DNA from: Clostridia bacterium
GTDB lineage: Bacteria; Bacillota; Clostridia; Lutisporales; Lutisporaceae
Direction: 5' to 3'
Assembly (NCBI GenBank): GCA_035628995.1
Contig: DASPIR010000033.1
Coordinates: forward strand, 186,001 to 250,000
DNA: 64,000 nucleotides
The position numbers and the translations under genes were made by a program. How positions within the stretch are numbered: position 1 is the stretch's first letter; every line of letters begins with the position of its first letter. The notes below the pieces were generated by a model. The model saw nothing but the letters and a program-made list of their open reading frames with translations. It ran no database searches and was not told the DNA's origin. Positions 34,807-43,443 of this stretch are shown here, piece by piece.

Positions 34807-37017
34807 CTAGAAGAAGTTTAATTTATCAAGCCTTCCCCGTAGTCCTGAATGACGTGTTGTTATATGGTTGTTTTTAATCATCTGCTGAAGAAACCGTTCC
34901 TTCCCAACAAGCACTACCATGCTTTTTGCTCTTGTCAGTCCCGTATAGAGGAGGTTCCTTGTCATAAGCATCGGGGGCCCGAAGGTTAACGGCATTACAA
35001 GAACCGGGAACTCTGAGCCTTGGCTTTTATGAACCGTCAAAGCGTATGCATGCTCCAGCTCATCCAGCATGGTAAAATCATATCTGACCATTCTTTCTCT
35101 GTCAAATATCACTTCGATATACTGTTCCTCGTTATCTATCTCTATAATGGTGCCCAGGTCTCCGTTGAAAACTCCCTCCCCTTCCTTTTCAAAGTTGTTG
35201 ATGCTTTGCCATTTCATTTTGTAGTTGTTCTTTATCTGCATTACTTTGTCTCCAACCCTAAAAACAGCTTCTCTGTGAGGTTTCTCAGCCTTATCATGCC
35301 CCTTAGGGTTTAGAGCCTTCTGCAGCTCCTGATTCAAGTTCAATACCCCGCACACGCCTTTCTTCATTGGGGAAAGCACCTGAATTCCTTCACAAAAATC
35401 CAGCCCTGTATATTTGGGAAGCCTTTCTGTGCAAAGCTCAATTATTGTGGAGACAATATCTTCCTGGCTCTCTTGCCTTATAAGAAAGAAATCCCCGTTT
35501 TTAGAGCTTATTATCGGAGGCTCACCCCTATTTATCCTGTGGGCATTGACAACAATCATACTGCTCTCAGCCTGTCTGAATATCTCATCCAATCTTACTA
35601 CCGGCAGTACTCCGCTTTCTATAATATCCTTCAACACATTCCCCGGACCCACGGAAGGGAGCTGATCAACATCACCTACCAAAATGACCCTGGTTCCTTC
35701 CGCTATAGCACCCAAAAGGTTGTTCATAAGCAGTATGTCAATCATTGATACCTCATCAACTATTATTACATCGCATTCCAACGGTGACTCTTCATTCTTC
35801 TGGAAGAACATTTCCTCATCGCTGTCCCCGTACCCGAATTCCAGAAGCCTGTGGATGGTCTTAGCATCCCTTCCCGTTGCCTCCTGCATCCTTTTCGCTG
35901 CTCTCCCTGTAGGCGCAGCAAGCAGCACATTAAGTCCCTGCTTTTCAAAAAGACTTATTATTGTTTTGATGGTTGTGGTTTTCCCCGTGCCCGGCCCCCC
36001 CGTTATCACCAGTATCCCCTGAGTCAAGGCCTCCCGCACTGCAGTTTTTTGCTTGTCTGCCAATTCTATTCCTTCTGACCTTTCAACCGCTGATATCTCA
36101 CTATCGATATCAACGTCCATAGGGGGAATCTTGAAATATAAAAGCTGCATAAGCCTTCTCGCAGTACCTGATTCTGCCTTGAAGAAAGGAACTGCGTATA
36201 CACCTCTTATGTCTCCGATATTCTCAACAACCAGTTTTTTATCTATGAAAAGCTTGACTATTGTGTCCTCAACAAAGGTTTCGTCAACGCCAAGCAATGC
36301 TGCTGCAGATCTTACAAGCTCCTCCTGGGGTACAAAGGTATGTCCATTTGCATGATATTGGTTCAGAACATATCTCGTGCCTGATGCAGTGCGATATTCT
36401 GAGGATTGTGAGACTCCCATGCTCAGCGCTACCTTGTCTGCCATTTTGAAGCCTATACCGAATATGTCATCTGCGAGCTTGTAGGGGTTCTCCTTTATCT
36501 CTTTTATGGTATTGACCCCATAGTTCTTATATATCCTGACTGCATAAGCAGGTCCTATGCCATATTGCTCAAGAAACATCATTATATCCTTCAGTTCCTT
36601 CTGCTCCTCAAAGGCTTCAAATATTGCCGCTGCCTTCTTTTCTCCTATTCCCTCCACCTCTGTGAGTCGGTCGGGATTATATTGTATAATTTCAAGAGTA
36701 TCCAGCCCAAACTTATCTACCAGCTTTTTAGCTGTATGTGCACCTATCCCCGGAATCAAACCTGAGGCAAGATACTTTTCTATTCCATTAACAGTTGCAG
36801 GAGTAACTGCAGTATAGGTCTCCACCTTGAACTGATTGCCATAATCAGGGTGCTGCACCCACTTTCCATATGCCTTTATGGTTTCACCAATATTCAAGAA
36901 GGAAAAGTATCCTACCAATGTAAGCAGCTCTTTATCCCGCTCCAGCTCCAATACTGTGTACCCGTTCTGCTCATTTCTGAACACAACATCATATATCGTT
37001 CCTTGAACTTCATCCAT
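34807..37017 (-). CDS. recD2: RecD2-type superfamily 1 DNA helicase
   Basis: 736 residues. The N-terminal ~180 residues include helix-hairpin-helix motifs (GLIPGIGAHTAKKLVDKFG, LTEVEGIGEKKAAAI). The helicase core has Walker A ITGGPGTGKTTTIKT, Walker B VIIVDEVSMID, and the C-terminal ALTVHKSQGSEFP and YTGLTRAK motifs. RecD2 is a 5'-3' helicase acting in repair outside RecBCD. ATG 37017 (MDEVQG) follows GAGGTG at six bases; a GTG nine bases earlier overlaps that site. Confidence 0.95.
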   Translation of the reverse strand: MDEVQGTIYDVVFRNEQNGYTVLELERDKELLTLVGYFSFLNIGETIKAYGKWVQHPDYGNQFKVETYTAVTPATVNGIEKYLASGLIPGIGAHTAKKLVDKFGLDTLEIIQYNPDRLTEVEGIGEKKAAAIFEAFEEQKELKDIMMFLEQYGIGPAYAVRIYKNYGVNTIKEIKENPYKLADDIFGIGFKMADKVALSMGVSQSSEYRTASGTRYVLNQYHANGHTFVPQEELVRSAAALLGVDETFVEDTIVKLFIDKKLVVENIGDIRGVYAVPFFKAESGTARRLMQLLYFKIPPMDVDIDSEISAVERSEGIELADKQKTAVREALTQGILVITGGPGTGKTTTIKTIISLFEKQGLNVLLAAPTGRAAKRMQEATGRDAKTIHRLLEFGYGDSDEEMFFQKNEESPLECDVIIVDEVSMIDILLMNNLLGAIAEGTRVILVGDVDQLPSVGPGNVLKDIIESGVLPVVRLDEIFRQAESSMIVVNAHRINRGEPPIISSKNGDFFLIRQESQEDIVSTIIELCTERLPKYTGLDFCEGIQVLSPMKKGVCGVLNLNQELQKALNPKGHDKAEKPHREAVFRVGDKVMQIKNNYKMKWQSINNFEKEGEGVFNGDLGTIIEIDNEEQYIEVIFDRERMVRYDFTMLDELEHAYALTVHKSQGSEFPVLVMPLTFGPPMLMTRNLLYTGLTRAKSMVVLVGKERFLQQMIKNNHITTRHSGLRGRLDKLNFF

Positions 37018-37100
37018 CCTTAGCACCTCGAAAAGAATCTACGAATACTTGTTCTTTTTATTATAGCACATTCAAGTATAGGGTGCGATATTAGGGTCAG

Positions 37101-37303
37101 GGGAACGGGTACCACTGAACACACGGATGTTTCACGGAATTCCAACGGAATTACACGGTTAACTTTTATAGAATATATAGCCGCATTAGTGAATTTTGAC
37201 ACTTACTTCATTATCGAATACTATATATGTTTTAGAATATTTTCCCCACCGTGTCTTCCGTGGATTTCAGTGTTTTTCCGCAGGAAATCCGTGGTGCCCG
37301 TAA
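37101..37303. repeat. CACGGA long palindromic repeat (copy 2, enlarged centre)
   Basis: The left arm (ACCACTGAACACACGGATGT, then TTCACGGAATTCC) and right arm (CCGTGTCTTCCGTGGATTTC, then AAATCCGTGGT) are imperfect reverse complements. About 90 bases of AT-rich DNA separate them, compared with about 25 in the other copies. It fills most of the 336-bp gap between recD2 and metK. Confidence 0.78.
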
Positions 37304-37313
37304 CCCCGAAACC

Positions 37314-37349
37314 TGTAACAAAAGGTGCAGTCCTAGTGAACTGCACCTT
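37314..37349 (-). terminator. Terminator of metK
   Basis: Ten-base stem AAGGTGCAGT/ACTGCACCTT with a short loop on the minus strand, followed by TTGTTAC. It starts five bases after the stop codon. The T-run is weak. Confidence 0.8.
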
Positions 37350-37353
37350 CCTA

Positions 37354-38544
37354 TTATATCCCTGCTAATTTTTTAATTTCTTCAGCTTTGTCAGTTTTTT
37401 CCCACGGAACATCTATATCCGTTCTTCCCATGTGCCCATATGCCGCCACTTGTTTATATATCGGCCTTCTGAGATCCAGGTTTTTTATTATAGCTGCTGG
37501 CCTCAAATCAAATATCTTCATTACTATCGCTGCTATCTCGTCATCTGAAAGCTTTCCGGTTCCAAAGGTCTCAACCAATACTGATACTGGCTTTGCAACA
37601 CCTATTGCGTAAGCAACCTGCACTTCACATTTAGATGCAAGACCCGCTGCAACCACATTCTTCGCTACATATCTTGCAGCATAGGAAGCAGATCTGTCAA
37701 CCTTAGTCGGATCCTTGCCGGAGAAGGCTCCTCCTCCATGTCTTGCGTATCCTCCATAAGTATCAACTATTATCTTTCTTCCTGTAAGGCCTGAATCTCC
37801 GTGAGGTCCTCCTATTACAAACCTTCCTGTAGGATTAATGTAATACTTGGTCTCCTTGTCCAGCATGCCTTCAGGAACAACAGGCCTTATTACATTTTCA
37901 AGTATATCCCTTTCAATGGTATCATGGTCCACCTCTGGACTATGCTGTGAGGAAACAACTATAGTATCTATTCTCACTGGTTTTCCATCATCGTATTCTA
38001 CAGTAACCTGTGTCTTGCCATCTGGTCTTAAATAGTCGAGGATGCCTTCCTTTCGCACCTTTGAAAGCCGTATTGCCAGTTTGTGCGCCAAGGAAATGGG
38101 CATCGGCATAAGCTCAGGGGTTTCATCGCAGGCATACCCGAACATCATACCCTGGTCTCCTGCTCCCGTAGCAGCTATATCCCGCTCTGTCATTTCGCCT
38201 TTTTTGGCTTCCAGAGCATTATCGACGCCAAGAGCTATATCTGCAGACTGCTCGTCTATTGCAGTTATTACACCGCAGGTGTCTGCGTCAAAGCCGTATT
38301 TTGCTCTTGTATAGCCTATATCCTCAATGGTTTTTCTAACTATTTTCGGAATATCAACATAGCAGTTTGTGGATATCTCTCCCATAACCAATACCAAACC
38401 TGTAGTAACCGAAACCTCACATGCCACTCTGCCCATCGGGTCGTTTTCAAGTATGGCATCCAACACTGCGTCAGAAATCTGATCGCATATTTTATCCGGG
38501 TGTCCTTCAGTAACAGATTCGGATGTAAATAATTTTCTTATCAT
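37354..38544 (-). CDS. metK: S-adenosylmethionine synthetase
   Basis: Makes SAM from methionine and ATP. 396 residues, normal length. Visible: [20 protein letters not shown] at the N-terminus, the ATP-binding [12 protein letters not shown], the methionine-loop region, and the C-terminal [17 protein letters not shown]. The ATG 38544 follows AAGGAGG. An S-box (SAM-I) riboswitch and its terminator lie in the leader, so expression falls when SAM is high. Its product could supply the FkbM methyltransferase as well as general metabolism. Confidence 0.98.
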   Translation of the reverse strand: MIRKLFTSESVTEGHPDKICDQISDAVLDAILENDPMGRVACEVSVTTGLVLVMGEISTNCYVDIPKIVRKTIEDIGYTRAKYGFDADTCGVITAIDEQSADIALGVDNALEAKKGEMTERDIAATGAGDQGMMFGYACDETPELMPMPISLAHKLAIRLSKVRKEGILDYLRPDGKTQVTVEYDDGKPVRIDTIVVSSQHSPEVDHDTIERDILENVIRPVVPEGMLDKETKYYINPTGRFVIGGPHGDSGLTGRKIIVDTYGGYARHGGGAFSGKDPTKVDRSASYAARYVAKNVVAAGLASKCEVQVAYAIGVAKPVSVLVETFGTGKLSDDEIAAIVMKIFDLRPAAIIKNLDLRRPIYKQVAAYGHMGRTDIDVPWEKTDKAEEIKKLAGI

Positions 38545-38585
38545 AATAAGCCTCCTTCAAATAATTTCTCTTGTTAAGCTGCAAA

Positions 38586-38616
38586 AAGTAAAAAAACTCC
38601 TTCTGACGAAGGAGTT
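38586..38616 (-). terminator. Riboswitch-controlled terminator before metK
   Basis: Nine-base stem AACTCCTTC/GAAGGAGTT with loop GTCA on the minus strand, followed by seven Ts. It is placed between the SAM-I aptamer and the metK start, the standard S-box expression platform. Confidence 0.92.
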
Positions 38617-38635
38617 GCGTATTTCTTATTACTCC

Positions 38636-38737
38636 CTCATCTTTCAGGATCAAATAATTAATCCTGTAGGAATTGGCACCGTACATTTGCCGGTTGCCGG
38701 GTTTCATAGGGCCCTTCCCTCCACCTCTCTTGATGAG
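38636..38737 (-). promoter_or_regulatory. SAM-I (S-box) riboswitch of metK
   Basis: The minus strand shows the conserved aptamer: CTCATCAAGAGAGGTGGAGG, GGCCCTATGAAACCCGGCAA, CGGTGCCAATTCC, and GAAAGATGAG closing P1 with CTCATC. SAM binding frees the terminator stem downstream. Confidence 0.97.
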
Positions 38738-38897
38738 CTTTTTTGCTATTTAGTTGACAGCTTCATACTATCATAGCGAAAACCCTCTGTCAATATGTAC
38801 ATTTTTATCGAAAAAATCCCTTCATTTTTTGTTCATATTTCAGCCAAAATATATTATAACCAAAAAACTATTTGTTACCCGTTACCGTTTTTTTGCA

Positions 38898-38922
38898 TAA
38901 AAAAAAGTCCTTTCGGACTTTT
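38898..38922 (-). terminator. Terminator of the tRNA operon
   Basis: Eight-base stem AAAAGTCC/GGACTTTT with loop GAAA on the minus strand, then a run of Ts, 11 bases after tRNA-Tyr. Confidence 0.9.
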
Positions 38923-38932
38923 AGATTACAAA

Positions 38933-39017
38933 TGGTGGAGAGAGATGGATTCGAACCATCGAAGTCTGAGACAACAGATTTACAGTCTGCCCCCTTTGGC
39001 CACTCGGGAACCTCTCC
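38933..39017 (-). tRNA. tRNA-Tyr (anticodon GTA)
   Basis: 85 bases including an encoded CCA. Seven-base acceptor stem beginning GGAGAGG, a long class II variable arm, GTA in the loop CTGTAAA, and the T-loop GGTTCGAATCC. Last gene of a five-tRNA operon. Confidence 0.95.
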
Positions 39018-39021
39018 ATGA

Positions 39022-39097
39022 TGGAGCTGGTGATGGGACTCGAACCCGCGACCTGCTGATTACAAGTCAGCTGCTCTACCAATTGAGCTACACCAGC
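39022..39097 (-). tRNA. tRNA-Thr (anticodon TGT)
   Basis: 76 bases with encoded CCA. Acceptor GCTGGTG, D-arm TAGCTCAATTGGTAGAGC, anticodon loop CTTGTAA, T-loop GGGTTCGAGTCC. Only four bases separate it from tRNA-Tyr. Confidence 0.96.
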
Positions 39098-39231
39098 TTA
39101 TGTTTAATTTTTAATTATCAAAAAGGAATGTAAGTCTTTCTTTCTCCGTAGCCTCCAAGTTACTCCGCAAATGCTACGTATTACATTAAGGAATTTTGGT
39201 CTTTGTTTCTCCACTACGTTACGAAAAAAGT

Positions 39232-39307
39232 TGGTGGGGACAATAGGGCTCGAACCTATGACCCTCTGCTTGTAAGGCAGATGCTCTCCCAGCTGAGCTA
39301 TGCCCCC
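39232..39307 (-). tRNA. tRNA-Val (anticodon TAC)
   Basis: 76 bases with encoded CCA. Acceptor GGGGGCA, D-arm TAGCTCAGCTGGGAGAGC, anticodon loop CTTACAA, T-loop GGTTCGAGCC. The 134-bp spacer before tRNA-Thr holds no recognisable gene. Confidence 0.96.
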
Positions 39308-39322
39308 ATGTAATAATAGTAA

Positions 39323-39397
39323 TGGTGACCCATAGGGGATTCGAACCCCTGTAGCCGCCGTGAAAGGGCGGTGTCTTAACCGCTTGACCAATGGGCC
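39323..39397 (-). tRNA. tRNA-Glu (anticodon TTC)
   Basis: 75 bases with encoded CCA. Acceptor GGCCCAT, anticodon stem CCGCC/GGCGG around CTTTCAC, T-loop GGTTCGAATCC. Confidence 0.96.
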
Positions 39398-39416
39398 GTA
39401 TTTAATTTTTTTATGA

Positions 39417-39492
39417 TGGTCGGGGTGACAGGACTTGAACCTGCGGCCCCATGGTCCCAAACCACGTACGCTACCAACTGCGCTACACCCCG
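39417..39492 (-). tRNA. tRNA-Pro (anticodon TGG)
   Basis: 76 bases with encoded CCA. Acceptor CGGGGTG, anticodon loop TTTGGGA, T-loop GGTTCAAGTCC. First gene of the operon; the promoter ends 13 bases upstream. Confidence 0.96.
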
Positions 39493-39505
39493 ACGCGACT
39501 TCTCT

Positions 39506-39534
39506 ATTATATAAAATATCGGAGCATCTATCAA
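39506..39534 (-). promoter_or_regulatory. Sigma-A promoter of the tRNA operon
   Basis: TTGATA (39534-39529) and a perfect TATAAT (39511-39506) with 17-base spacing. The transcript would start about 7 bases before tRNA-Pro. Confidence 0.85.
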
Positions 39535-39726
39535 TAATCAAATTGGGCTGAAAACCACTAAATAGAGAGATTACATCGCTCATTATTTAATATGCTTAAT
39601 CATAATGCGGATTATTCATAATTATAATACTAATGTTTCAAAAAATCAATAGTTAAACCTGAAATGCGCCTTTACTGACAAGGGTTGCAGCAATCGCTTG
39701 ATTTACTAGGGATTTGAGCTCCCATT

Positions 39727-39761
39727 GTATAAAAATGAAGGAAGCCTTTCCAGTTCCTTCA
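39727..39761 (-). terminator. Orphan terminator-like hairpin
   Basis: The minus strand reads TGAAGGAA, ten bases, TTCCTTCA, then TTTTTATAC. No minus-strand gene precedes it; the DNA upstream is the start of plus-strand yyaC. It could end an antisense or small transcript. The rest of the 378-bp gap 39493-39870 holds the tRNA promoter, the yyaC leader and nothing else recognised. Confidence 0.4.
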
Positions 39762-39813
39762 CTTTAATACAATGTATGACTATTAGTAGAATAATTGAGC
39801 TTGGCCACCAATA

Positions 39814-39854
39814 TATTAATAGTAGCTTAAATGGTCGCAATGCTACTATTAATA
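39814..39854 (+). promoter_or_regulatory. 13-bp inverted repeat in the yyaC leader
   Basis: TATTAATAGTAGC (39814-39826) and its exact reverse complement GCTACTATTAATA (39842-39854), 15 bases apart, end just before the GGGAGG ribosome binding site. It may be an operator or an mRNA hairpin that affects translation. Confidence 0.6.
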
Positions 39855-39870
39855 GTTGGGAGGTTATGTT

Positions 39871-40425
39871 TTGATTGAGGGATTCAGCACTCTCGAGGAT
39901 GTATGTGCGCATTATACAGATGACAGGGCACATCTTAAGATATCTGAGTTTTTAAAACAGTACAGCTGTGATAAATGCATCATACTCTGCATAGGTACCG
40001 ATAGGTTCATTGGTGACTGCTTGGGGCCATTGACAGGCACTTTACTCAGCAAGCTTAACTTGGCAGTACCTATCCTGGGCACTCTTGAAAGTCCTGTCCA
40101 TGCTGTCAACCTCAGAAGTACAATATCTCATATTAAAACACACTACAGAGGCTCTAGAGTCATTGCTATAGATGCTTGTCTGGGAACAAGCCAAAGCGTA
40201 GGCTATATTCAAGTAAAGGAAGGCAGCATCCAGCCTGGCAGAGGTGTAGGAAAGAGACTCTCACATGTAGGAGATTGTTCTATTGTAGGAATAGTAGATG
40301 AAGCAGTAGAATCGGACGACTATGAATATGAAAATTACCTGAGAATCAATAATGTAAGGCTTGGGCTGGTAATGAAAATGTCAGAAACCATTGTAAAAGG
40401 AATATATGCTGCCTTTCAGCATTAG
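39871..40425 (+). CDS. yyaC: Spore germination-protease family protein YyaC (DUF1256)
   Basis: 184 residues. Related to the GPR-like fold (DUF1256). Marks are LCIGTDRFIGDCLGPLTGTL near residue 42, then GTLESPVHAVN, and VIAIDACLGTSQSVGYIQVK. B. subtilis yyaC is expressed in the forespore; its substrate is unknown. TTG 39871 is chosen because GGGAGG lies seven bases upstream; an ATG six bases before is out of frame. It is the only clear plus-strand protein gene here, facing fabZ. Confidence 0.9.
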   Translation: MIEGFSTLEDVCAHYTDDRAHLKISEFLKQYSCDKCIILCIGTDRFIGDCLGPLTGTLLSKLNLAVPILGTLESPVHAVNLRSTISHIKTHYRGSRVIAIDACLGTSQSVGYIQVKEGSIQPGRGVGKRLSHVGDCSIVGIVDEAVESDDYEYENYLRINNVRLGLVMKMSETIVKGIYAAFQH

Positions 40426-40462
40426 GTGCAGGGTTACGAGGTAAGAGGTGAATAGATTAATC

Positions 40463-40490
40463 AATAAAAAAACGGTGGATTCACCACCGT
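40463..40490 (-). terminator. Terminator between fabZ and yyaC
   Basis: Seven-base perfect stem ACGGTGG/CCACCGT with loop TGAAT on the minus strand, then TTTTTTTATTG. It lies just after the fabZ stop and also within reach of convergent yyaC, so it may act in both directions. Confidence 0.88.
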
Positions 40491-40491
40491 C

Positions 40492-40920
40492 TTATTTGTT
40501 AATTATCGCAAACATCAGCTCTCCTGAGGCTGCAAGATCGTTGCCTACATAAGCTTCAGCCTTTGCTTTGCCTATGCCCCTTTTGAAGTACAGCATCTCT
40601 ACTTCCATTCTCAGTGTATCCCCAGGTACAACCTGTTTTCTGAATCTCATACCGTCTATTCCGGTAAACACCGCCAGCTTGCCTTTATGCTCCTCCATCC
40701 CCAGTATAGCCACAGCTCCAACCTGAGCCATCGCCTCTACTATAAGCACACCCGGCATTATCGGGTTTCCCGGGAAGTGACCTTGAAAGAAGGGCTCGTT
40801 TACCGTAACGTTTTTTATTCCTATGGCTTTTTTGCCATATTCTATCTCAGTAATTTTATCTACCAGCAGGAATGGATACCTGTGGGGTATGATTCCTTGT
40901 ATATCAATGTTACTTAACAT
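40492..40920 (-). CDS. fabZ: 3-hydroxyacyl-ACP dehydratase FabZ
   Basis: Dehydrates 3-hydroxyacyl-ACP in fatty acid synthesis. 142 residues with the hot-dog fold signature [20 protein letters not shown] containing the catalytic His and Glu, and [13 protein letters not shown] at the N-terminus. Its start overlaps the last 11 bases of the flgJ-like gene. The placement after the flagellar rod genes matches B. subtilis ywpB-fabZ next to flhP. Confidence 0.96.
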   Translation of the reverse strand: MLSNIDIQGIIPHRYPFLLVDKITEIEYGKKAIGIKNVTVNEPFFQGHFPGNPIMPGVLIVEAMAQVGAVAILGMEEHKGKLAVFTGIDGMRFRKQVVPGDTLRMEVEMLYFKRGIGKAKAEAYVGNDLAASGELMFAIINK

Positions 40921-41287
40921 CGTTCTCCTCGCTCTCTTTCTTCATGTTCTTTGACAGCTGCTTATAAAGTACATCACCCAGTCCTGTACCCTGACCCTTT
41001 GAGACTTCCTCAGCATACTTATCAAAAAGCATATCCTCATACATTTCTTCAGCAGAGCCGCCATCTACCAGGTCACTCTTCTGAACCGTGTTCCTCATTT
41101 GCTTGAACATCATGTTAACAAATATCGCTTCCAGGTCGCTGCATGCCTTCTTTAGCTTTTTTTCATCCTTTTCCTCAATAGCCTTTTCCAAAGCACTCTC
41201 GAAATCTCCTTGCTGCGCTTCCTGAACTTTATCCTTTATATTATTATAATCAACTATATTATTACCATTACTAATTGGATTTATCAT
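40910..41287 (-). CDS. FlgJ-like rod-binding protein
   Basis: 125 residues, corresponding to the N-terminal rod-scaffold domain of FlgJ only ([20 protein letters not shown], then [20 protein letters not shown]). There is no muramidase domain, so another enzyme must open the peptidoglycan for the rod. It caps the growing rod. It follows flgG (flhP) and overlaps fabZ at its 3' end. Confidence 0.9.
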   Translation of the reverse strand: MINPISNGNNIVDYNNIKDKVQEAQQGDFESALEKAIEEKDEKKLKKACSDLEAIFVNMMFKQMRNTVQKSDLVDGGSAEEMYEDMLFDKYAEEVSKGQGTGLGDVLYKQLSKNMKKESEENDVK

Positions 41288-41302
41288 ATAAATACCTCTT
41301 AT

Positions 41303-41366
41303 CAGGCGAACAATGTTCGCCCCTACCTTCCTCGTAACCCCGAAACCCCGTAACCTCGTGCCTACC
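41303..41366. repeat. GGCGAACA palindrome (copy 2) plus low-complexity tract
   Basis: The 24-bp palindrome CAGGCGAACAATGTTCGCCC is followed directly by near-repeats of the type CCTCGTAACCCCGAAACCCC. The whole gap between the flgJ-like and flgG genes is made of these two repeat types. Confidence 0.75.
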
Positions 41367-42156
41367 TTCTAAGGTTATTCGCCATTCCCAGCATCTCATC
41401 AGCTGTCTGTATGGATTTGGAGTTTATTTCATATGCTCTCTGAGCCTGTATCAGCTTTACCATTTCCTCTACTATCTGTACATTGGAGTACTCCAGATAA
41501 CCCTGCATTATGGTTCCTCCCGTACCGTCGTTCTGAGTATCGTGCGCTTCACCACTTGCCCCTGTTGCTACATACATGTTTTTCCCAACACTCTCAAGTC
41601 CTGCGGGATTTACAAAGCTTGTAATCGAAATGCTCCCCAAATCTTCAGCGGTGCCGTCCTGCCTCTTTACCGAAATCAGCCCTTTTGCATCTATAGTTAC
41701 ATCCTTTACCTCAGAGCCCAGTTCGATATTGCCATTTTCACCCTGAACGTAATAGCCTTCCGAGGTTACAAGGTTGTAGTTCTCTCCGTCTACCGATATC
41801 TTGAAGCTTCCGTCCTTTGTATAGTATTCCTTTCCTTCAGGTCCAAGCACTTTGAAAAAGCCCTGACCGTCAATCGCCAAATCGTATGGATTCTCGGTTG
41901 CATCCAGGCTTCCTGTGGTAAAAAATTTGGTTGAAGCCGCCGCCATAACTCCGTGACCTACCTGCAGATTTACCGGTTTGCCCTGCCCATCCTTTACCAT
42001 ACCTCTCTCCATTGTCTCATATAGCAAGTCCTTGAATTCCATCCTGGTTTTTTTGTATGAAATCGAGTTAACATTTGCCATGTTGTTCGATATGGTATCA
42101 ACATTAAGCTGTTGGGCTTGCATTCCTGTACTGGCTGTCCAAAGTGCTCTCATCAT
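41362..42156 (-). CDS. flhP: Flagellar distal rod protein FlgG (FlhP)
   Basis: 264 residues. N-terminal RALWTASTGMQAQQLNVDTI with SNNMANVNSISYKKTRMEFK, and C-terminal NVQIVEEMVKLIQAQRAYEI, are typical of rod/hook proteins. The order mbl-flhO-flhP and the length agree with B. subtilis. Secreted through the flagellar export gate, without a signal peptide. It lies 13 bases downstream of the companion rod gene. Confidence 0.92.
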   Translation of the reverse strand: MMRALWTASTGMQAQQLNVDTISNNMANVNSISYKKTRMEFKDLLYETMERGMVKDGQGKPVNLQVGHGVMAAASTKFFTTGSLDATENPYDLAIDGQGFFKVLGPEGKEYYTKDGSFKISVDGENYNLVTSEGYYVQGENGNIELGSEVKDVTIDAKGLISVKRQDGTAEDLGSISITSFVNPAGLESVGKNMYVATGASGEAHDTQNDGTGGTIMQGYLEYSNVQIVEEMVKLIQAQRAYEINSKSIQTADEMLGMANNLRR

Positions 42157-42169
42157 AATATATTACCTC

Positions 42170-43219
42170 CTATAACCTTGCAATTTCATTTACAGCTTTT
42201 CCGATAAGCTCGTCATGTATCTTTATCATCTTCTGATTAGCTTCATAAGTGCGCATCATTGTAAGCATATTTACCATTTCCTTCACTGAATTCACATTGG
42301 AGCCCTCAAGAAAACTCTGCTGTACCATCCCTGCGATTGCCACGGGCTCTGCTTCAATGTCATCCGCAATTCCAAGAAGACCATTCCCTTCCTTGCGAAG
42401 GACCTCATAATCATTGAAATCAACGAGTTTAAGCTTGTCTGCCAGCTGTGAATCTGAATACACTTCACCTTTTTCATTTACCGTCATATTACTTCCTTCT
42501 ATCTTTATGTATCCGGCTTCTCCGAGCACCTTATAACCTTCCTTGGTCACCAGGTAGGATTCTGAGTCCTTTGTAAAATCACCGCTTCTTGTATATCTTT
42601 CACCCTCAGGAGTCTCTACGCAAAAGAAGCCTTTGCCGCTTAAAGCCAAATCAAAACTGTTTCCCGTAGAATACACCGAGCCCTGCTCAAAGTTTGTCCT
42701 TACTTCACTGCTGCGTATTCCATAGCTTAACTGCCCTAATGTATTCAATGGGTTTGATACCTTCAGCCTGTCTATTGCTGTACCGCCTGCAAGAACTTGC
42801 CCTGCCGCATCCACGGTTACGGCGGCTCCTCCAGTATTTATACGTCCGTTCTGCCCTAATATGTAATTCCCCTGCGGTGTCACAAGGTAGCCTTCCTCGT
42901 TTACCCTGAAGGCTATACTCTTGCTTCTACTTATACCTTGGGGCGTTTCTACATTAAAAAAGCCGGAGGGAGTATTCGCGCTATATGTTTCACCGTTATT
43001 TCCGCTGCTAATACCCGCTCCCGAAGCTCCTCTGCCGAGCAGATCCTTGTCTATTCTCCCGTTTATCTTGGATATCAGGATCTCCGGAAAGTTATCAGTA
43101 ACCATGACATCCTTCTTGAATCCTGTAGTATTCACATTTGCTATGTTATTGGCTATCACATCTATTCTTTTTGTCTCAGCAGCCGCAGAGGATGCTGATA
43201 TATAAAGACCTCTAATCAT
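42170..43219 (-). CDS. flhO: Flagellar rod protein FlgF/FlgG-like (FlhO)
   Basis: 349 residues, longer than the ~260-270 usual for this type. The rod N-terminus (GLYISASSAAAETKRIDVIA, NNIANVNTTGFKK) and C-terminus (VKEMVNMLTMMRTYEANQKM) frame a larger middle. The extra length lies around residues 45-130. The ATG 43219 follows AGGTGAG. First of the rod gene pair downstream of mbl. Confidence 0.9.
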   Translation of the reverse strand: MIRGLYISASSAAAETKRIDVIANNIANVNTTGFKKDVMVTDNFPEILISKINGRIDKDLLGRGASGAGISSGNNGETYSANTPSGFFNVETPQGISRSKSIAFRVNEEGYLVTPQGNYILGQNGRINTGGAAVTVDAAGQVLAGGTAIDRLKVSNPLNTLGQLSYGIRSSEVRTNFEQGSVYSTGNSFDLALSGKGFFCVETPEGERYTRSGDFTKDSESYLVTKEGYKVLGEAGYIKIEGSNMTVNEKGEVYSDSQLADKLKLVDFNDYEVLRKEGNGLLGIADDIEAEPVAIAGMVQQSFLEGSNVNSVKEMVNMLTMMRTYEANQKMIKIHDELIGKAVNEIARL

Positions 43220-43311
43220 ACTCTCACCTACAAACGTTAAGTATTTTCTACATAATGTTTATCGGTAGGATAATTGGGGAACTTTAGCTACTGCGAAATA
43301 ATTAGTGACTT

Positions 43312-43412
43312 TTTTGCTGCGTGCTACGTGCCTCTTGCTTAAAGAATTAACTTCGAAGACTATACAGGCGAACACTGTTCGCCCCTACACCTCGAACCTC
43401 GAACCTCGAACT
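43312..43412. repeat. Mixed repeat tract upstream of the flhO operon
   Basis: Contains CTGCGTGCTACGTGCCTC, related to the secA-flanking repeat, then the 24-bp palindrome CAGGCGAACACTGTTCGCCC (43365-43388), then three tandem CCTCGAA units (43387-43410). Three repeat families meet in 100 bases. Confidence 0.75.
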
Positions 43413-43413
43413 A

Positions 43414-43439
43414 TTTAAAAAGACAGCCTTTCGGCTGTC
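43414..43439 (-). terminator. Terminator of mbl
   Basis: Seven-base perfect stem GACAGCC/GGCTGTC with loop GAAA on the minus strand, followed by TTTTTAAAT; it lies directly after the mbl stop. Confidence 0.9.
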
Positions 43440-43443
43440 CATT

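Noticed and set aside
39706-39933. 75-codon minus-strand frame opposite the yyaC start
   Set aside because: No ribosome binding site, low-quality composition, and it overlaps the leader and start of a clear gene on the other strand.
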